64,000 nucleotides of DNA from Pontederia crassipes (Eukaryota > Streptophyta > Magnoliopsida > Commelinales > Pontederiaceae), in NCBI GenBank assembly GCA_030549335.1, contig CM060195.1, positions 9,143,501-9,207,500 on the forward strand. Direction: 5' to 3'. Numbering within the stretch: position 1 is the stretch's first letter; every line of letters starts with the position of its first letter. The notes under the pieces were generated by a model. It worked only from the letters and a program-made list of their open reading frames with translations. It was not told where the DNA came from and searched no databases. Of this stretch, positions 21,776 through 34,726 are shown in pieces. A program made the position numbers and the translations under genes.

Positions 21776-23380
21776 GTTGCATGTAAATTGATCTGACACT
21801 ATGGAACACACGTTAGTTATTTGAGATTCTAGTTGATCATATTATATATAATCTTTTAGGATACATGTTATAGATAATTAAAGGATAACTATCTTCAAAT
21901 ATATAGATAAGTTGGTTCATATAATGTAACGAGGCATTGACAAATATGTTGGTAGATAAGAAATGAAGAATTTAGAAGATTTTCTATGTTTGGCTAAAGC
22001 TATTTCATTTCTTGTTTCATCATATAAGTTATTAATTATTTTTGCTGTCAAGAAATGAATCAAATTCTATATTTATTTATTTTTTGTACATCATATCAAT
22101 AGCTTTTCAAAATTGACACATGTTAGTGCTTTCTTTCAGAGGACTCGGGGCATTTTTTCTTGTTTCTTTTTTTGAAAGGGGAAAGGATGATTGCCATCTT
22201 TTTAGAGGAGGACTTCGGACAATGTTACATGAGAGGGGTCAACATTATGTGTTTAGTTGATAAATGACATGGAAATAACCGACCATATCCAACTGCATTG
22301 GCATGTGCTTTTTCGTTCTTTCAATATGTTAAAACATATGCACACCTAGGTAGAGCAATAGACATGCATGCATATTAGATTTTCAAGTTGCTTGAGATTG
22401 TATTCTCTTTTTCCTTTTTGTAGCAGCTCTTGATACTTTCCTTCTGTAATAACTAGTTGACCCGATCTTCTATCTATTGTTTACTTTGGCATGTATGTGA
22501 AGATTTTTTTCACTTTAAGCTTGTTTGGTTTCCTTATTGGACATGTTTGCTTTAAATTTTAAGTTTTCTTTACATCCGGATGCATGAGATAATACTGGTT
22601 CTCTTTTTTATGGATCTTTTATGAAATTTATGTTGGATCATATCCAATATTGAGTTTAATGTGAAAGTAAATTATACAATTAATATATTGTCAAAATATG
22701 TTAAGACCCAAATAAAAGTGATCAATATATATTGGGCATAGTAATTAATATGTTATGATATGGAATATAATGTGAAGAGTTCAAAAGGTGCATTAGAATT
22801 TCTATGATGGGTAGAAATTCAAATCACATGAAAGGATTCTTACATAAATAAATGGTCATGGTCCTCAAAATACACCTCTTGGAACATTGAATGAAAGGTT
22901 ATCTTCTTCTTTTGCTTTCCCCATCTTGAAAGAGAAGAAAAGTTCTTAGTGTTGTTTTGGAAGGCCACTCCGTCAAATTGTTCTTATCATTAGCGATGGA
23001 CAATTATAAGTTGTTGTATTTATGCATTTAAGTTTCTTAATGGTTTGACATGATCCAAATAAAATTTTATAATTCTGATTTCTTTCAATTTATGCTCTAA
23101 TTGAAACTTGTGCTTATACAGTTTCTTTCTCAATAGTTCCAATGGTCTTTTTGTTAGCATGTAGGCTTTTTCAACCATTGAATGTAGCATCTATTGCTTC
23201 TCAGTTGAGATATGAACAGAAATCTTCTTGTTCAAATCAAACTAATAAATGAATAAATCTCATGGAAAAGTTGAGGATATGAATTTCTTACATTATGTCT
23301 GTCTTGAACTAATGTCTTTTTTGTTTGTCAACTATTATTTTTATAAATCATTTCTTATTACATCTTGCACCTGTTTGCAT
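21776..23380. other. No gene seen; between pseudogene exons
   Basis: No repeat, RNA or coding signal recognised. By position it is part of the former intron between the PWI and RS exons of the SRRM1-like pseudogene. Confidence 0.4.
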
Positions 23381-23392
23381 ATATTTTCAGAC

Positions 23393-24512
23393 AATCTCCA
23401 CCAAGTCAGCCCCGCAGCAAACCAATTTCTAAATCCCAGAGCTCAAGATGCGATTTTTATTTTTTTGGCTTAAATAGTATCTGTATTTTGTACATTGAAG
23501 ATCCCTTCAAACATTTAGTTTGCATTGTTTTTTCTGTTTGTGTTTTAGTTCTCAAGCATTTGTATGAACCAATTAAATTTGCCGAACAACTGGCTAACTA
23601 CTTGCAATCATTTTGAGGGGATTTTCAATGGAAGTTATTGTACTCTGTAATTTTTTTACAAAGACCAAAATTAAAGTCATCAATTGATGCTTGATTCTTG
23701 TGTTTTCTTTCATTTATCCTGATTTTATATTCGAAGCATAATTTCGAAAAGTTTCTTTGTTCAGGGATAGACAAAGATCTAGGATTGCATCCATATCCTG
23801 TGAAGGCTGTAAGCATTCATTATCTCCTGAAAAATGAAGTCATTCTTCCTGTAGACATTCTGTTTCTGCGGAAAGGCACTTCAGGTCTCCACCTCATTCA
23901 TCATGAGGCACCAGGTCACCTTTAAGGCGCAAATCGCCTCATAATAGAAGTTCTCCTTCACCTACAAGATGCGGATCTCAACGTAGTTCTCCTTTACCTG
24001 TCAGATGTAGATCTCCTTCACCTGTCGAAAGGAGATATACTTTCTCTCGAATATCTCCATATAAGCGTCATATATCTCCTCTTTTGTGTTGTAGGTCTGC
24101 AGCTAAAAGATGCAGGGGATTTGCAGCTCCACCACATTATAGGTCTCCTGTTAGAAACCTTTTTCCCCCAAGACATAGGTCTCCATCTCCTGTAAAGAGA
24201 ACACCTTTGCGGAGATCTCCTAGTTCCCGAAGATCTCCTTTGCATTCACCTAAAATTCAGGGTGCAGGTTTTAGAACATTTAATCAAATGAAGATGTATT
24301 GATACAAGTGAAAGTTAATTAGTTTGTCTTTATAATCTGTTGGTACTTATTTGTCTGAAATGTGCATTGTTGTGTTCAGAAGTCACGGTCCATTCCGAGT
24401 CCTAGCCCATCAAATCCATCTCATTGGAGTTCCAGTAGAAAGACTGATAGTTGGACGAAAAGATATCACAATGATCCAGCAATTAGAAGGTTGCCTTTCA
24501 ATTTCTGCTCGT
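23393..24512 (+). pseudogene. SRRM1-like pseudogene, RS-domain exons
   Basis: Three pieces: 23393-23452 after ATTTTCAG (RQSPPSQPRSKPISKSQSSR); 23868-24261 (FRSPPHSS-stop-GTRSPLRRKSP, RRYTFSRISPYKR, YRSPVRNLFPPRHRSPSPVK and RTPLRRSPSSRRSPLHSPK); and 24380-24512 after GTTCAG (KSRSIPSPSPSNPSHWSSSR, then TDSWTKRYHN). Arg-Ser-Pro repeats of this kind form the RS region of SRRM1-like splicing co-activators. The single TGA replaces an Arg codon (CGA), and several Arg codons of the repeats have become Cys (CGN to TGN). Donor and acceptor sites are partly decayed. Confidence 0.7.
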
Positions 24513-24619
24513 AGTTTGGGACTAAAAGATATCACAACTAGTGGATTGTCACGGGATGGCCAGATCCTGCAAATTCCCCTATCAGACAGAAATTTCAATT
24601 ATACTTCATTTTAATACCA

Positions 24620-25930
24620 AACTCTCTTATGTAATAGTGTCATAACTGTTCCGAGGATGATTCTATCAACAGAGATAGATAGGTAAATCAATATGGTTCC
24701 CTTTGAAGACAATTTGGAAGCATGCATCATTTGTGCTTAGGATCCACTTTTCAACAAGTCTTGAAACATATTGTAGCTGGATGTCATGAAGCCATGAAGA
24801 TCACTATCACAAATAAGCAACAGAAAAACAAGAAGGTTTACACGTCATTCCTGTTCCACTTATACCAGGTTGCTTAAGTATCATTCATCCAGTTACATAG
24901 AGAGTGCTTATTATTTTCTGCCATTATCTGTAAGATTGGAACACCTGTATGCACTATCATTGTTTAACATTGAAAATGGTTGTCCATCCACAAGTTCATA
25001 GCTTCTGACAAAGTGACAAACAATTAGGTGTTGTTTAAACTGTAATACTACGCAAGTTTTTTACTTGGAAATTGTTCTGGTTTCAATAGTCTGACAAATA
25101 AGTTAATTGAACAGTACTCCAGGAACTTGGCATATGTAATCTCACTGTCATTTCTAGTTGTTGAAGTGTCTACAAGCCCATCAGCAGTCTCATAGTCAGT
25201 GGGTACTCCAAGAAATTATTCTTTTCAGCAATCTCATAATCAGTCTCATATCTTTTTTGCAATTATTCTTTTGCAGTTTGTCTTTAGAGCAAACTCGAAG
25301 AAATTAATAATTCATGGCAACAAAAGCGTGATCTGATTTGGCAACAGAAGAACATGCCCTTTCCCTTCTAGTGTGGATTTATGCTCCAACGCTTTGCCCC
25401 TGCACCCATGAGCAATGTATCACACTCACACACTGGATATCGAATGTCCTTATCCTTTTAGCTCTTGCTTTGTCTCCTGATATTAACTTGAAATCTTTCA
25501 TTATTTCATCAATATCTGCAGTGGAAAAAAACTTGTTCTCGCCAGACTCAGAGAACTAAAGTTCAAGCTATATATCTGAACTCTGAAGTTTCATTCATAG
25601 TGTCGTTCCTGAAGATCAAAGCAGACAAGCACATATAGAAGCTCTTAAAAAGGCTAAAACCGAAAGGCAAGCACCGGTAGCTGAGCAGAGGCTGAAGAAG
25701 CAGACTTTAAATTGGAAGACTTCCTGAACACAGCCAAAGGATGCAGAGTTCTCATGGGGCAACGTCAGTTCATAACTAGCAGCAGCGATCGAGAAGAATG
25801 CTGAGGAAAACCCGCCGAACCAGCTCGCCCCCGTCAGGGGCCAGTCAAAGGTTCGTGAGGCCCATTGTGAAGCAGCATGTCACTACAAAGGCGCAGCCTT
25901 AAGCGATTGGAAATAGAATCTAAATAAAAA
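24620..25930. other. No clear gene; possible 3' remains of the pseudogene
   Basis: Short plausible text (QAHIEALKKAKTERQAPVAE) occurs near 25625-25685 and could be a decayed last exon of the SRRM1-like gene, but I cannot match it to the family with confidence. Otherwise nothing is seen. Confidence 0.3.
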
Positions 25931-28900
25931 AAAAAAACTAAACCAAACGCAGGCGAAAAAGATTTTTGGTCTTTTTTTCAAGCAAGAAAAATCTACGTAG
26001 ATGAGTTGAAGAGAGCAATGCAGCTAGAGCGCTATATTTTTCACTTTCTATGCCAATGTTTGTCGATAAATTATTTTGTAATTCAAACAGCGAGTTGAAG
26101 AGAGCTAAATATTCCAAAGTCAATCTTGGTTTTATGTGAAGGTGATGATTTGATAACTTATACGAATTTAAAGGATGTAGAATACTCATCAAAAAATGGT
26201 TGTAGAATATCTCTTGGAGTGAAGGTGATGGATCAATTGTGAAGATCGAATAAGTTTTGTTAATATGTTTTTTGAGCGAAAGTGATTGATCAATTCTGAC
26301 AAATAAGTAATGATAATATATTTTCCTTTGCATAGTATTTCTCATAAGTAATGACTTATTGGTTTCAGGAATAAATTGTTGTGCATCCCGAGGAGGGAGT
26401 TTATCAATGTCCCAACATAATCGGCATCAATTCATCAATATCCCAACTTCGGGGAGTAATAAATTTCCTTTGTGGTAGCATAATGTAAGGTTTACTATGA
26501 CCTTCAATCATGTTAAAATTGAAATTTGAGGTGTCACTATCTAGATGTAATGCATTTTCTAGAAATTTAATGAAGGACAATTGATCATTTTTATTTTGAA
26601 AAATATGAAGTGGAAAAATATGGGAGATAAGTTGCTACGGGTAAAAAGGAGTTTGAATTGAAATAGGAATTGTTATGGAATTTATAATTTTATTTTTTTA
26701 AAATGAGGATAATTATCAAAAGTTTAATTGAGCTAAAATGAATAAATTAGTAATGAAAGATATTAGAGTTCTAGTGGAAGTTAAAATTCCCAAAGACTTA
26801 TAAATAGGACTAAAAATTGGTGTCTAATTTTCACCACACTTAAAACAGAATTTCTGCACATGAACCTCAATTTTCTCTTTTGCTTACACGCTAATTGAGA
26901 TGTTTTGGCAAGTGATTAGTGACCCATTTTGAAGTTCTGATATAAAAAATTATCGTCCAACTGATTCACATGATTTTCAATATTACACTACGGAAAAAAC
27001 ATTAGGCAAAGGTTCATTGTTCGTGCAATAGACAGTAGTTTACGGAGTTGATTTTTCAACCACTAAAGATTTGTAGAAGGATCTTTATATAGAAGGTTTT
27101 TTACGATATAGACTTCTAAATTGTTGTCCTATGCACAAAGATTATTTTCAATCATTGTGTAGAAAAAAAGACTAGAAGTCACGATGAAAATATGACTTCC
27201 TAGGTTTTGTGTTGCTTAGCTTGGATTCCTTTGAATAGAGTCTGATATGTAGTAATTGGAACAAAGTCTGGTGAACTCAGTCTGTATTCCAGAAGCGCGG
27301 TCTTGGTTCTATGAAATTGAACGCTATAGTGATTGAACAATATAATATGGACTAGGTTTTGAACTACCTAGTCCCAGTTACTTTGATTGACACATAATCT
27401 AATTGAATGGAGTTAATCTAGCCAGAGTTCACATCATACTCGGCTCGAGTTTTATTCATCCGATGAAAGAACTATAGAATGGAAACAAGGCTTGGGTTTT
27501 ATCTGACGCAGACTAGGTTCCTAGGGTTCAAAACTTATTTTTATACAATTATTTATAATTAATTGTATAGTTTATTATTATTTATTGTTCTTGCTTATAT
27601 TATTATAATTTTGATCATATCATAATTGCATTGATGATTTATTTAGCTTTTGGATTGGATCTTGTCATACCTAATTTAAAATAGACAAAGATAAATGTTT
27701 TATGTAAACAATATAAAAATAAAAAGTTGTTATGTCACCATGTCTATTGATTGTTGTCAATTTGGGACCAATTGTTAATTCAGTCAAATAGGACAAATAA
27801 CAAAATTAGTGGACGGATACATTAAGATATAGTGAAAATATGAATGTCATGTGTATGATCATCACTCATCCCCCATCATACACGAAACTATTAAATTGCT
27901 ATTAATTTGTCTTATCGTGGCACTGAAGCCCCCATTGGATATATGAAAGTAGCATGGTGTTTACTTTAATTGGTTGGGTGTTCCCTATTAAATTGGATAA
28001 GATCAAATATTATATCAAATTATTATTAAATTGATTATGGAGATTGAATAGAATTGATATTTGATTGGAGATTAATATTAAATCAAATTTTTATAATTGA
28101 CATTGAGCAACGATCATCGATGATAAGAATTATTAATTGATAAGCTATTAATAATTAAAAGTTTTAGTTGATCAAATGATTGATAATTCAGAATTATTAA
28201 TGTTAAATTGATCTATATCGATTGATTATTTATAGTTTAGATCAATATTGATAAATTCTTATATTGATTATTGTATTGCTTGCTTGATTAATCTATTATT
28301 AGATTATTTTATTCTTTATTGAGAATATTTATAATCTCTTAGATCATATATACTATTGAGTATTTTGTACTCAAAATGTTTTCTATACCTAAATCCATGC
28401 ATGTGAGCAAAAACAATAGAGTAGATTATGGTTCATCAGGTGGCTTAACTAGTGACTGATGGTGTTGCAATTTGCACATGACATTAGAATTGAGTCATGA
28501 ATACTATTGTTTAGTTCTATTATTTCATTTTATAATTATAAACTGATGATTATTTTAATGAATATTATTAGTTATTATTATTGATAAGTCTTCCACATTC
28601 ATCGTTATATTTTGAAAATTATTTTATAAAAAAATGCTAGTGTTTCTGGGATGATTCTGAATTGGTCACATGAGTCTCTAAGCATTACACTAAATGAGTT
28701 GAATAGATCAGCACAGTTTGTAAACTTTGAGCTTTTCTCATTTTACAATGAAGCATTGATATTGCTCTACGCCATCTAATTAATTCTTCATCGAAAAATT
28801 TATCTTTATGTTCATTTGATATAATTTCAAGTTCATATGTATGATTATAGCTAATATTACACAAATTAAAGCATATCACTGACATGAATATGTTTCCATA

Positions 28901-28970
28901 ATCAACCATATTTGTTTGGTTGAAAGTTTATGCTACTAAGCATACCTTATATTTCTTAATTAATTCATTC
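25931..28970. other. AT-rich intergenic DNA
   Basis: The longest frame (25938-26345, minus) has no domain, signal or codon pattern that suggests a gene. Bases 28040-28340 are a run of TTGATCAATTGAT-like words. A TATAAATAGG word is near 26803, possibly from an old LTR. Confidence 0.45.
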
Positions 28971-28974
28971 ATGT

Positions 28975-30129
28975 TGTTGGAACGAAACTTTTGTGCAATA
29001 ACTAATTATATTTTGATGATACAATTATCTATTTACTAGAGTTTTATTTAAAATGTCGAAAAAATTTAAGTAGAAATGAGTTATTTTTTGTAATGAACTT
29101 GAAATTAATATTTGCATATGTTTCATAACATATGAATATTAAAGTTGTAGATAATCTTGTTCGTTTTTTCAATAAATTAAAAATCACCTCATTCTTATAA
29201 TCATGTAAAAAGTTATACACAAAATAGTGCAATGTGATAACTCACTGATCTGATAAATCTATTGACTAGCCAACATAGGAAACGTAATGATCGAGCAAAT
29301 ATCTGATGACCGATCGATCGGTGGAAGTCAGCGGTCAACTACTGACATAAGTGTTAATGTCACATGAAACTAAAATAGTGAATGGTCAATTGGTATTTCA
29401 ACCAATCAAGTAATCATTCGACCACCATCTAGTTTCCAACGATTATGAGGAGTGGCCAACTGACAGAAAAAGTGGTCGACCGATTTGCAAGCATAATATA
29501 CATTAATGAATACTTTTCAGCTAAAACATGGGCAATAGTCATATTAGCCAAAGAAGCCTATAAAAAAAGTCCAAGTGGTGCAAAATTCATCAAGAAGTAA
29601 AGAAAAATACCAATAATCAAAGGAAAATAATTTCTTGAAATTATTAAGCTATATTGTTGAATATTCTCTTATTTCCCTCTCTTCTTTTATTGTGATCTTG
29701 ATATTGTAAAAGAGAAATTTTTATTTTGATATTTAGGTGTGAGCTCCTTTCTAATAGATGTTTCATCTTACCTCTCGGGCTATATAGAAAAATTTGAGAG
29801 TGCTCCTTCATAAAGAGGTGTGTCATACCTCTCGAAGTGGAGATGGAGGAAGGTTAGTGTAATCTTTGATGATCTTAAGGTCAAAACATCGAGAGAGGGA
29901 TGTAGGTCAAGTGTGACCGAACCTTGTTAACTGATGGCCTTGCTTTGCAATGTGTGATTTCTTTCTACCTCTCCATCATAATTTATTATGCATGTGATTT
30001 AATTGGTCTTGTATTTGGTTTAAAGTTTAACAAATCTATTTTAAGCTTTCATGACTTATTTAATAAAATCAATATTTTTGGTTTAAACACAAATTCACCC
30101 CACTTCACTTGGTGCCAAGTGATCCATCA
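28975..30129 (+). repeat. 5' LTR of a second SIRE-like Copia remnant
   Basis: It begins TGTTGGAACGAAACTTTTG, with TTTTGATGATACAA a little further on, as in SIRE-like LTRs. It contains TCGACCGAT/GATCGATCGG words (29305-29490) and AGAAGCCTATAAAA (TATA box near 29555), both shared with the LTRs at 3797 and 10293. It ends GATCCATCA before a primer binding site. No partner LTR is in the window. Confidence 0.65.
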
Positions 30130-30131
30130 AT

Positions 30132-30143
30132 CGGTATCAAAGC
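30132..30143 (+). other. Primer binding site, tRNA-Met type (decayed)
   Basis: CGGTATCAAAGC lies two bases after the LTR end. It is close to the Copia primer site TGGTATCAGAGC; two bases differ. Confidence 0.6.
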
Positions 30144-30189
30144 AAAGTTTCTCTTATCATTAAATATTTAACCATCTTTTAAAACTACA

Positions 30190-30560
30190 ACATTAAGTAA
30201 TCTTTTACTCAGCAAAGTTCAATCTATCATTCATCCACCGACTTTTGATTCTTCTAATTTTGCCTGTTGGAAAATTAGACTGCAACTTTACATTTGTTCT
30301 ATTCATTTGGATATTTGATATGAGATAGAAAATGGTTTTATTTTGAACGTTAAATAGCCTTTGTACGAACAAGAAAAGTATTTTATTAATCTCGATTGAA
30401 AAGGCAGAAATGTTTTGTATTGTGCCCTTGCTTCTACTGAGTTTAAAAAGAGAGGTAGATGCTATCACTATCCATCATTACCACTTGTTCATTAGATCAT
30501 CGTTCACGAGCCATGGATTGCACGATCACCACCTGATCTTGGAGTATTTATGCCCTAATC
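30190..30560 (+). pseudogene. SIRE-like Copia gag fragment
   Basis: The frame from 30221 reads QSIIHPPTFDSSNFACWKIR, then LQLYICSIHLDI, a TGA where Trp is usual, YEIENGF, and NVLYCALASTEFKK near 30410. It matches the same gag blocks seen at 10238-9930 on the minus strand (PPLFNASNFAYW, ALDPTEFNRIS). Three stops and the loss of everything after the ALxxTEF block show a dead fragment. Confidence 0.7.
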
Positions 30561-30599
30561 GACGAAGAGGTTATTACAAGGAGCCAACTCATCATTAGT

Positions 30600-31625
30600 T
30601 AGTCTTAGAACTTTAGCCAATTTATTAGTTTTTACACATTTTATAAATAGAAGAAGTTTGACCTGGTTGTATGAACTCGACGGGTAGGCCTAATTCTGAT
30701 CACACAGGTCAAAGGCATGCATGAGTTTTGATCGATCCATAGGTCATTTTCACACGATTGATATGGGTCGGGTCTTAATAGACTTCATATTTCTATATTG
30801 GCAATTGTGCATGGTGATCAATAATGTAATGCGAGCAATATAATTATTTTTGCACTAGGTCTGATTGCTTTAATACCCCTCTGACATTGGGCATACTTTT
30901 CAAATACATGTTATTCATGAAATGATTATTGACCTCCACGAGATCTTGTTCTTTTAAAAAATATTGGACCTTTCCGTGTCATATAGCATAATTATCATCA
31001 TTCATGTTCTTGGCTATGATTATTTTGGAAGCCAAGGTTTACTTTAATTATAAAAAATGAGAATTCAATATTATGTATGTTTCAATTTGTCTCTAAAAAA
31101 CATAAATAATGGGATGAGAACATTCATGAATTAGTGACATTGATATGTTGATATGCTCACACTCATCACCTACTATATGAAATATTATTATTCATTACAT
31201 TAACAATGTGACAAATTCATTTAAATTTGAAAATGTGAATCAACGAATAATTTAAAATTGTGTGCTCTATAAATTTTGAATTAACTTATATTTTAAAATC
31301 ATTAAAATTCATTTCATATATGACACTATATTTTCAATCTCATTAGGACAATTAATAGTAGTGCAACAAGAGATCTTCTATGAGGGATGCCGGCAAAAAT
31401 TGGTGATGCCAGTGTCACATATTGTCGTGTTAATAATACACCAGACTAGTTTCTTGAAACTTTTCTAGCCATGTATTTCATGTCATGCGCTATTCAACAA
31501 AAATATTAATTATTATGACAATATTAAATCTTAATGTTCTTTAATCCTATAAAATAATTACCTTTATTTCAGTGTATTATATGGTCACTGACAATGTAAA
31601 TAATTATACTAACTAATTATTTTTT
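30600..31625. other. No gene recognised
   Basis: AT-rich sequence downstream of the Copia gag fragment. No further Copia domain, LTR or RNA gene can be seen. Confidence 0.45.
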
Positions 31626-31628
31626 AGG

Positions 31629-31720
31629 AACGAGGGCGTGATGCAGTGGCACACCCCTTGACTCTTAGACCCATATGTCTTTGAGTTCAAATCTCATGGT
31701 GGAAGTTGTGTGTCAATTTA
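31629..31720 (+). repeat. tRNA-derived SINE-like sequence
   Basis: GGAACGAGGGCGTGATGCAG starts a block with a box-A-like GTGATGCAGTGGCACA and, about 50 bases on, a box-B-like GAGTTCAAATC (consensus GGTTCRANNCC). The distance and order fit an RNA polymerase III promoter of a plant SINE. It is not a functional tRNA, since no cloverleaf closes. TSD and tail were not resolved. Confidence 0.45.
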
Positions 31721-32679
31721 TTTTTAAATTTATCTTCCCTTTCCTTGGTATTAGGCTGCTTAATTTATCTAATACCTAAATATAATATTGCCTTATACGT
31801 TGATTAACCATTACAAGAACAATAAAATTTTAACATATTTAAAAAAAATAGGTAGGTTATCACGCTATATAAATTTCAACATATCAATTTTAAATTTAAA
31901 TTAATTTTGGATAGACCAATTTTGAACTAAAATTTTGAATATCTTAGAACCATAAATAATTAAAATTTGGACATATTAATAATAAATATTTGATAATAAC
32001 ATACATAAATGGTAATATTTATTTTTTGACAATAAATAAAGACTAGCATGCATTTTGAATTTCTTAACTATTACATTAATCCAACAAACAATCATTTCAA
32101 TAGCATTAATATCGCATGAAATATCTTAAAAATTTATGGCAAATATCTCTAAGGGAAAAAAAATACAGATTTCTCCTAATTCTTTAGAATTTTAAAAGAT
32201 ATTTCCTATTTTTAATTAGTTTAATATGATGATGAAAATAAAAAAAAAAAAGACCTGTTCAATGGCCGGGATGCCAGCCCCGTTGTCTCTTCATATGCTT
32301 GCAGGCTACCTGCACCTCAAATTGGGTTTTCCTGCAGTTCTTGTGCGTGTGTGTTTTTCTTCACCACATACATACAGAGAAGAATAAAAATATCAATACA
32401 AAATATAAAAAATATACTATGACAACAAAATATAAAAAAATTAGAAACTTGATAGTTGATATAGCCCAATATATACAAAATTGCCTAAATCGGTTAATTT
32501 CATTATTTTTTAAAGTTTAACTTATTATCTCGCTCTATTTTATTATGTTGGATAATAAGTGTTTTTAATGTAGTCTTTTTTTTTTTGAAGTTATAGTATT
32601 TATCATTATTCTGTCTAATCGATCAATTTGATATATAAAAAAATTATCTGGTTTCTGACCAGTGACCACTATGCTATGC

Positions 32680-33668
32680 AATATTATCATAATTGAGCCG
32701 GCGATCGAATGGGACGACCAACTCGATCGTGATTAGATCGATTCAATCGAATTCAAATGGATTGAACTAAATTTTAATAAAATAATATTATATATAATAA
32801 TTTTAAAAGATACGTATATAATGAATATTATATTTTGTATCAAATATTAGTAATATATAAAATTATAAATATTTTAATAATTTTTTAATATTAATTTTAT
32901 TATTATTAAATTATTTTTTACCTCTTAAGTGCTATTAATAATATGTTAAATTCTTTCTACCATAAATCACTCTTATGTTTTATTTTTATTTTACTTACTT
33001 TTTTTTCATTTCTTCCTTTCTCTCTCCATTAATCTTACTTTCCTTTTTTTCATTTTTCCTCTCTCTTCATTAATTCTCTGTATTTTTATCATTTAATGCT
33101 CTTAAGAATATATTAATTTATTATTACCATAAATGACTTTTATATCTTCTTATTCTTATTTTCTCAGTTCCTTTATCTCTTTCTACAATTATTTTACTTT
33201 CCGATTCTTTTACCTTTCTTCCTCTCTCTCCATAAATTCTCTTGATTTTTACTATTTTTATTCTTTCCTTTTATATTTTCTTCCTATCTTTTTTTCCATT
33301 TTACCAATGTTTTAAAAGCGGATCAGATATCGAAACGGTCAAACAAATGGATCATGGTTCGATCGGTTTAATTGTATTTGTCCGGATTGAACTAAATTTT
33401 TATTAAAATAGAAATATTAAAATTTCTTAAAAAAATAGTAGAAATAGAAGTATAAAAATATAAAATAATAACATAATCATGTATAAATAATATTTTAACA
33501 TAATTAAAAATTAATTTAAAAGTTTTGAAACATAGATTTATTACAATAACTTTTAATAAATTATTTTTTTCATATTATAAAATATTTTTTAAAACAATTG
33601 TGAATATTTTTTCTTTATAAGGTTATTTCCTCCTTTTTAATTACAAATTTCAAATATAGCTTCCTTGT
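32680..33668. repeat. Remnants of CCGG/TCGATCGG-ended elements
   Basis: Two related starts occur: 32693 (GAGCCGGCGATCGAATGGGA) and 33308 (CAATGTTTTAAAAGCGGATC). Both run into GGATTGAACTAAATTTT(T)A and then AT-rich DNA. They look like ends of the same type of element as 33669-34726. Between them are AT- and CTTT-rich tracts (32990-33300). Confidence 0.4.
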
Positions 33669-34726
33669 CAATGTTGTTAGACCGGACAACGACCCGGATA
33701 AATATTTGTTTCATGTCAAATCAATATGATCAATTGGTCGAATCAGATAATAATAAAATATTATATTTATTATGATATATTAAATTAAACTATGATATTT
33801 TGATTATATGTCTATATGAATGATGTCAAAATGGAATTATAATAAAATAACAATCATAAATCATAAATTTATAAATTTGATTTTAAAATTTGATATTAAA
33901 AATATTAAACCCTGTGTAAATTAAAAATTTAGTGAATTTGATTCTTATATATAAATTTTCTACTAGCTTTTTTTTTGTATTTCATATCTTTTTTTATGTT
34001 AGAAGCAATAGATAAATATGTTTCAAATATTATTACAAGATTATATATTATATAAATAAATATATAGTATAATTAGCAGTTGACTATTAAATTTGAACTT
34101 ATTATATATTAAATTAAATAAAATTTAAATATATGTATATATATTATTATATATAATAATATACTATACTAAGTATATTATAGCATTGTTGTATATTATG
34201 CATATAATAAAGAAGTTTGCACCATTTATCTAATTAATTTTATCTAAAATGATGAATATTATATATAATATAATAAACATATAGTTAATTTATTGTATAA
34301 TAAATATTTATCTAAAATGATAAATATTAATATAATATAATTAATTTATTATAATATACATTTATTATATTAAAAAATTGAATAAAATCATTAACCATAA
34401 GTTAAAGCGAGTTTAATAAATTCTATACTAAATGAAGAGAAAAAGAACAAACAAGTGTACAAATATAGTCCCACATTGATATTGGTAGAAATGTGTGAGC
34501 AAATAGACAAGTATTAATAAAGTTGGAGACTAATGAATCAATATGATTGTTTATGGAGAAAATTCATATTTGAATATTTTTAAAATTCATAATAGTAAAT
34601 TTTTTAAAAAAATTGTTGGTAAAAAAATACGGTTCAATCGATTTTTCCAATTTTGACCAATTTTGGCTGATTTTTTTATTGGTCTTGATTGGTTCAATTT
34701 GGGTTGATCAAGGGTCCCATTTTAAA
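33669..34726 (+). mobile_element. Non-autonomous TIR element, copy 2 of a family
   Basis: It starts CAATGTTGTTAGACCGGAC and ends ...GGGTCCCATTTTAAA. In opposite orientation it matches 46891-47818 at both termini and inside (AATAAAATATTAT, GATGTCAAAAT; GTCCCACATTGATATTGGTA versus GTCCCATGTTGATAATAGTA). Flanking 9-mers CTTCCTTGT and ACTCCTTGT agree at 7 of 9 positions, an imperfect TSD. It has no coding capacity. The 9 bp TSD and TIRs suggest a Mutator-like non-autonomous element. Confidence 0.6.

Larger units (their letters stand above)
14492..24512 (+). pseudogene. SRRM1-like PWI/RS splicing-factor pseudogene, interrupted
   Basis: Exon-like pieces, in order and on one strand, match the plant homologue of human SRRM1/SRm160 (Arabidopsis At2g29210 type): the N-terminal GTSTEQDTRFSNKQSKLLK block, a PWI-domain segment, the FMEKNRGKFMRELWGILLS segment and RS-rich exons. 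The family binds pre-mRNA and acts in splicing in the nucleus. At least two frameshifts (in 14540-14560 and 14865-14930), stops in the third exon and one in the RS exon show it is dead. The first coding exon (MxGGFFR in relatives) is not seen. A Copia element sits in the second intron and about 5 kb of repeat-rich DNA separates the PWI and RS parts. Frame and exon boundaries are my reading, not an alignment. Possible further exon text near 25600-25740 is too weak to include. Confidence 0.75.

Noticed and set aside
25938..26345. 135-codon open frame on the minus strand
   Set aside because: No domain, no gene context and AT-rich composition; it looks like a chance frame.
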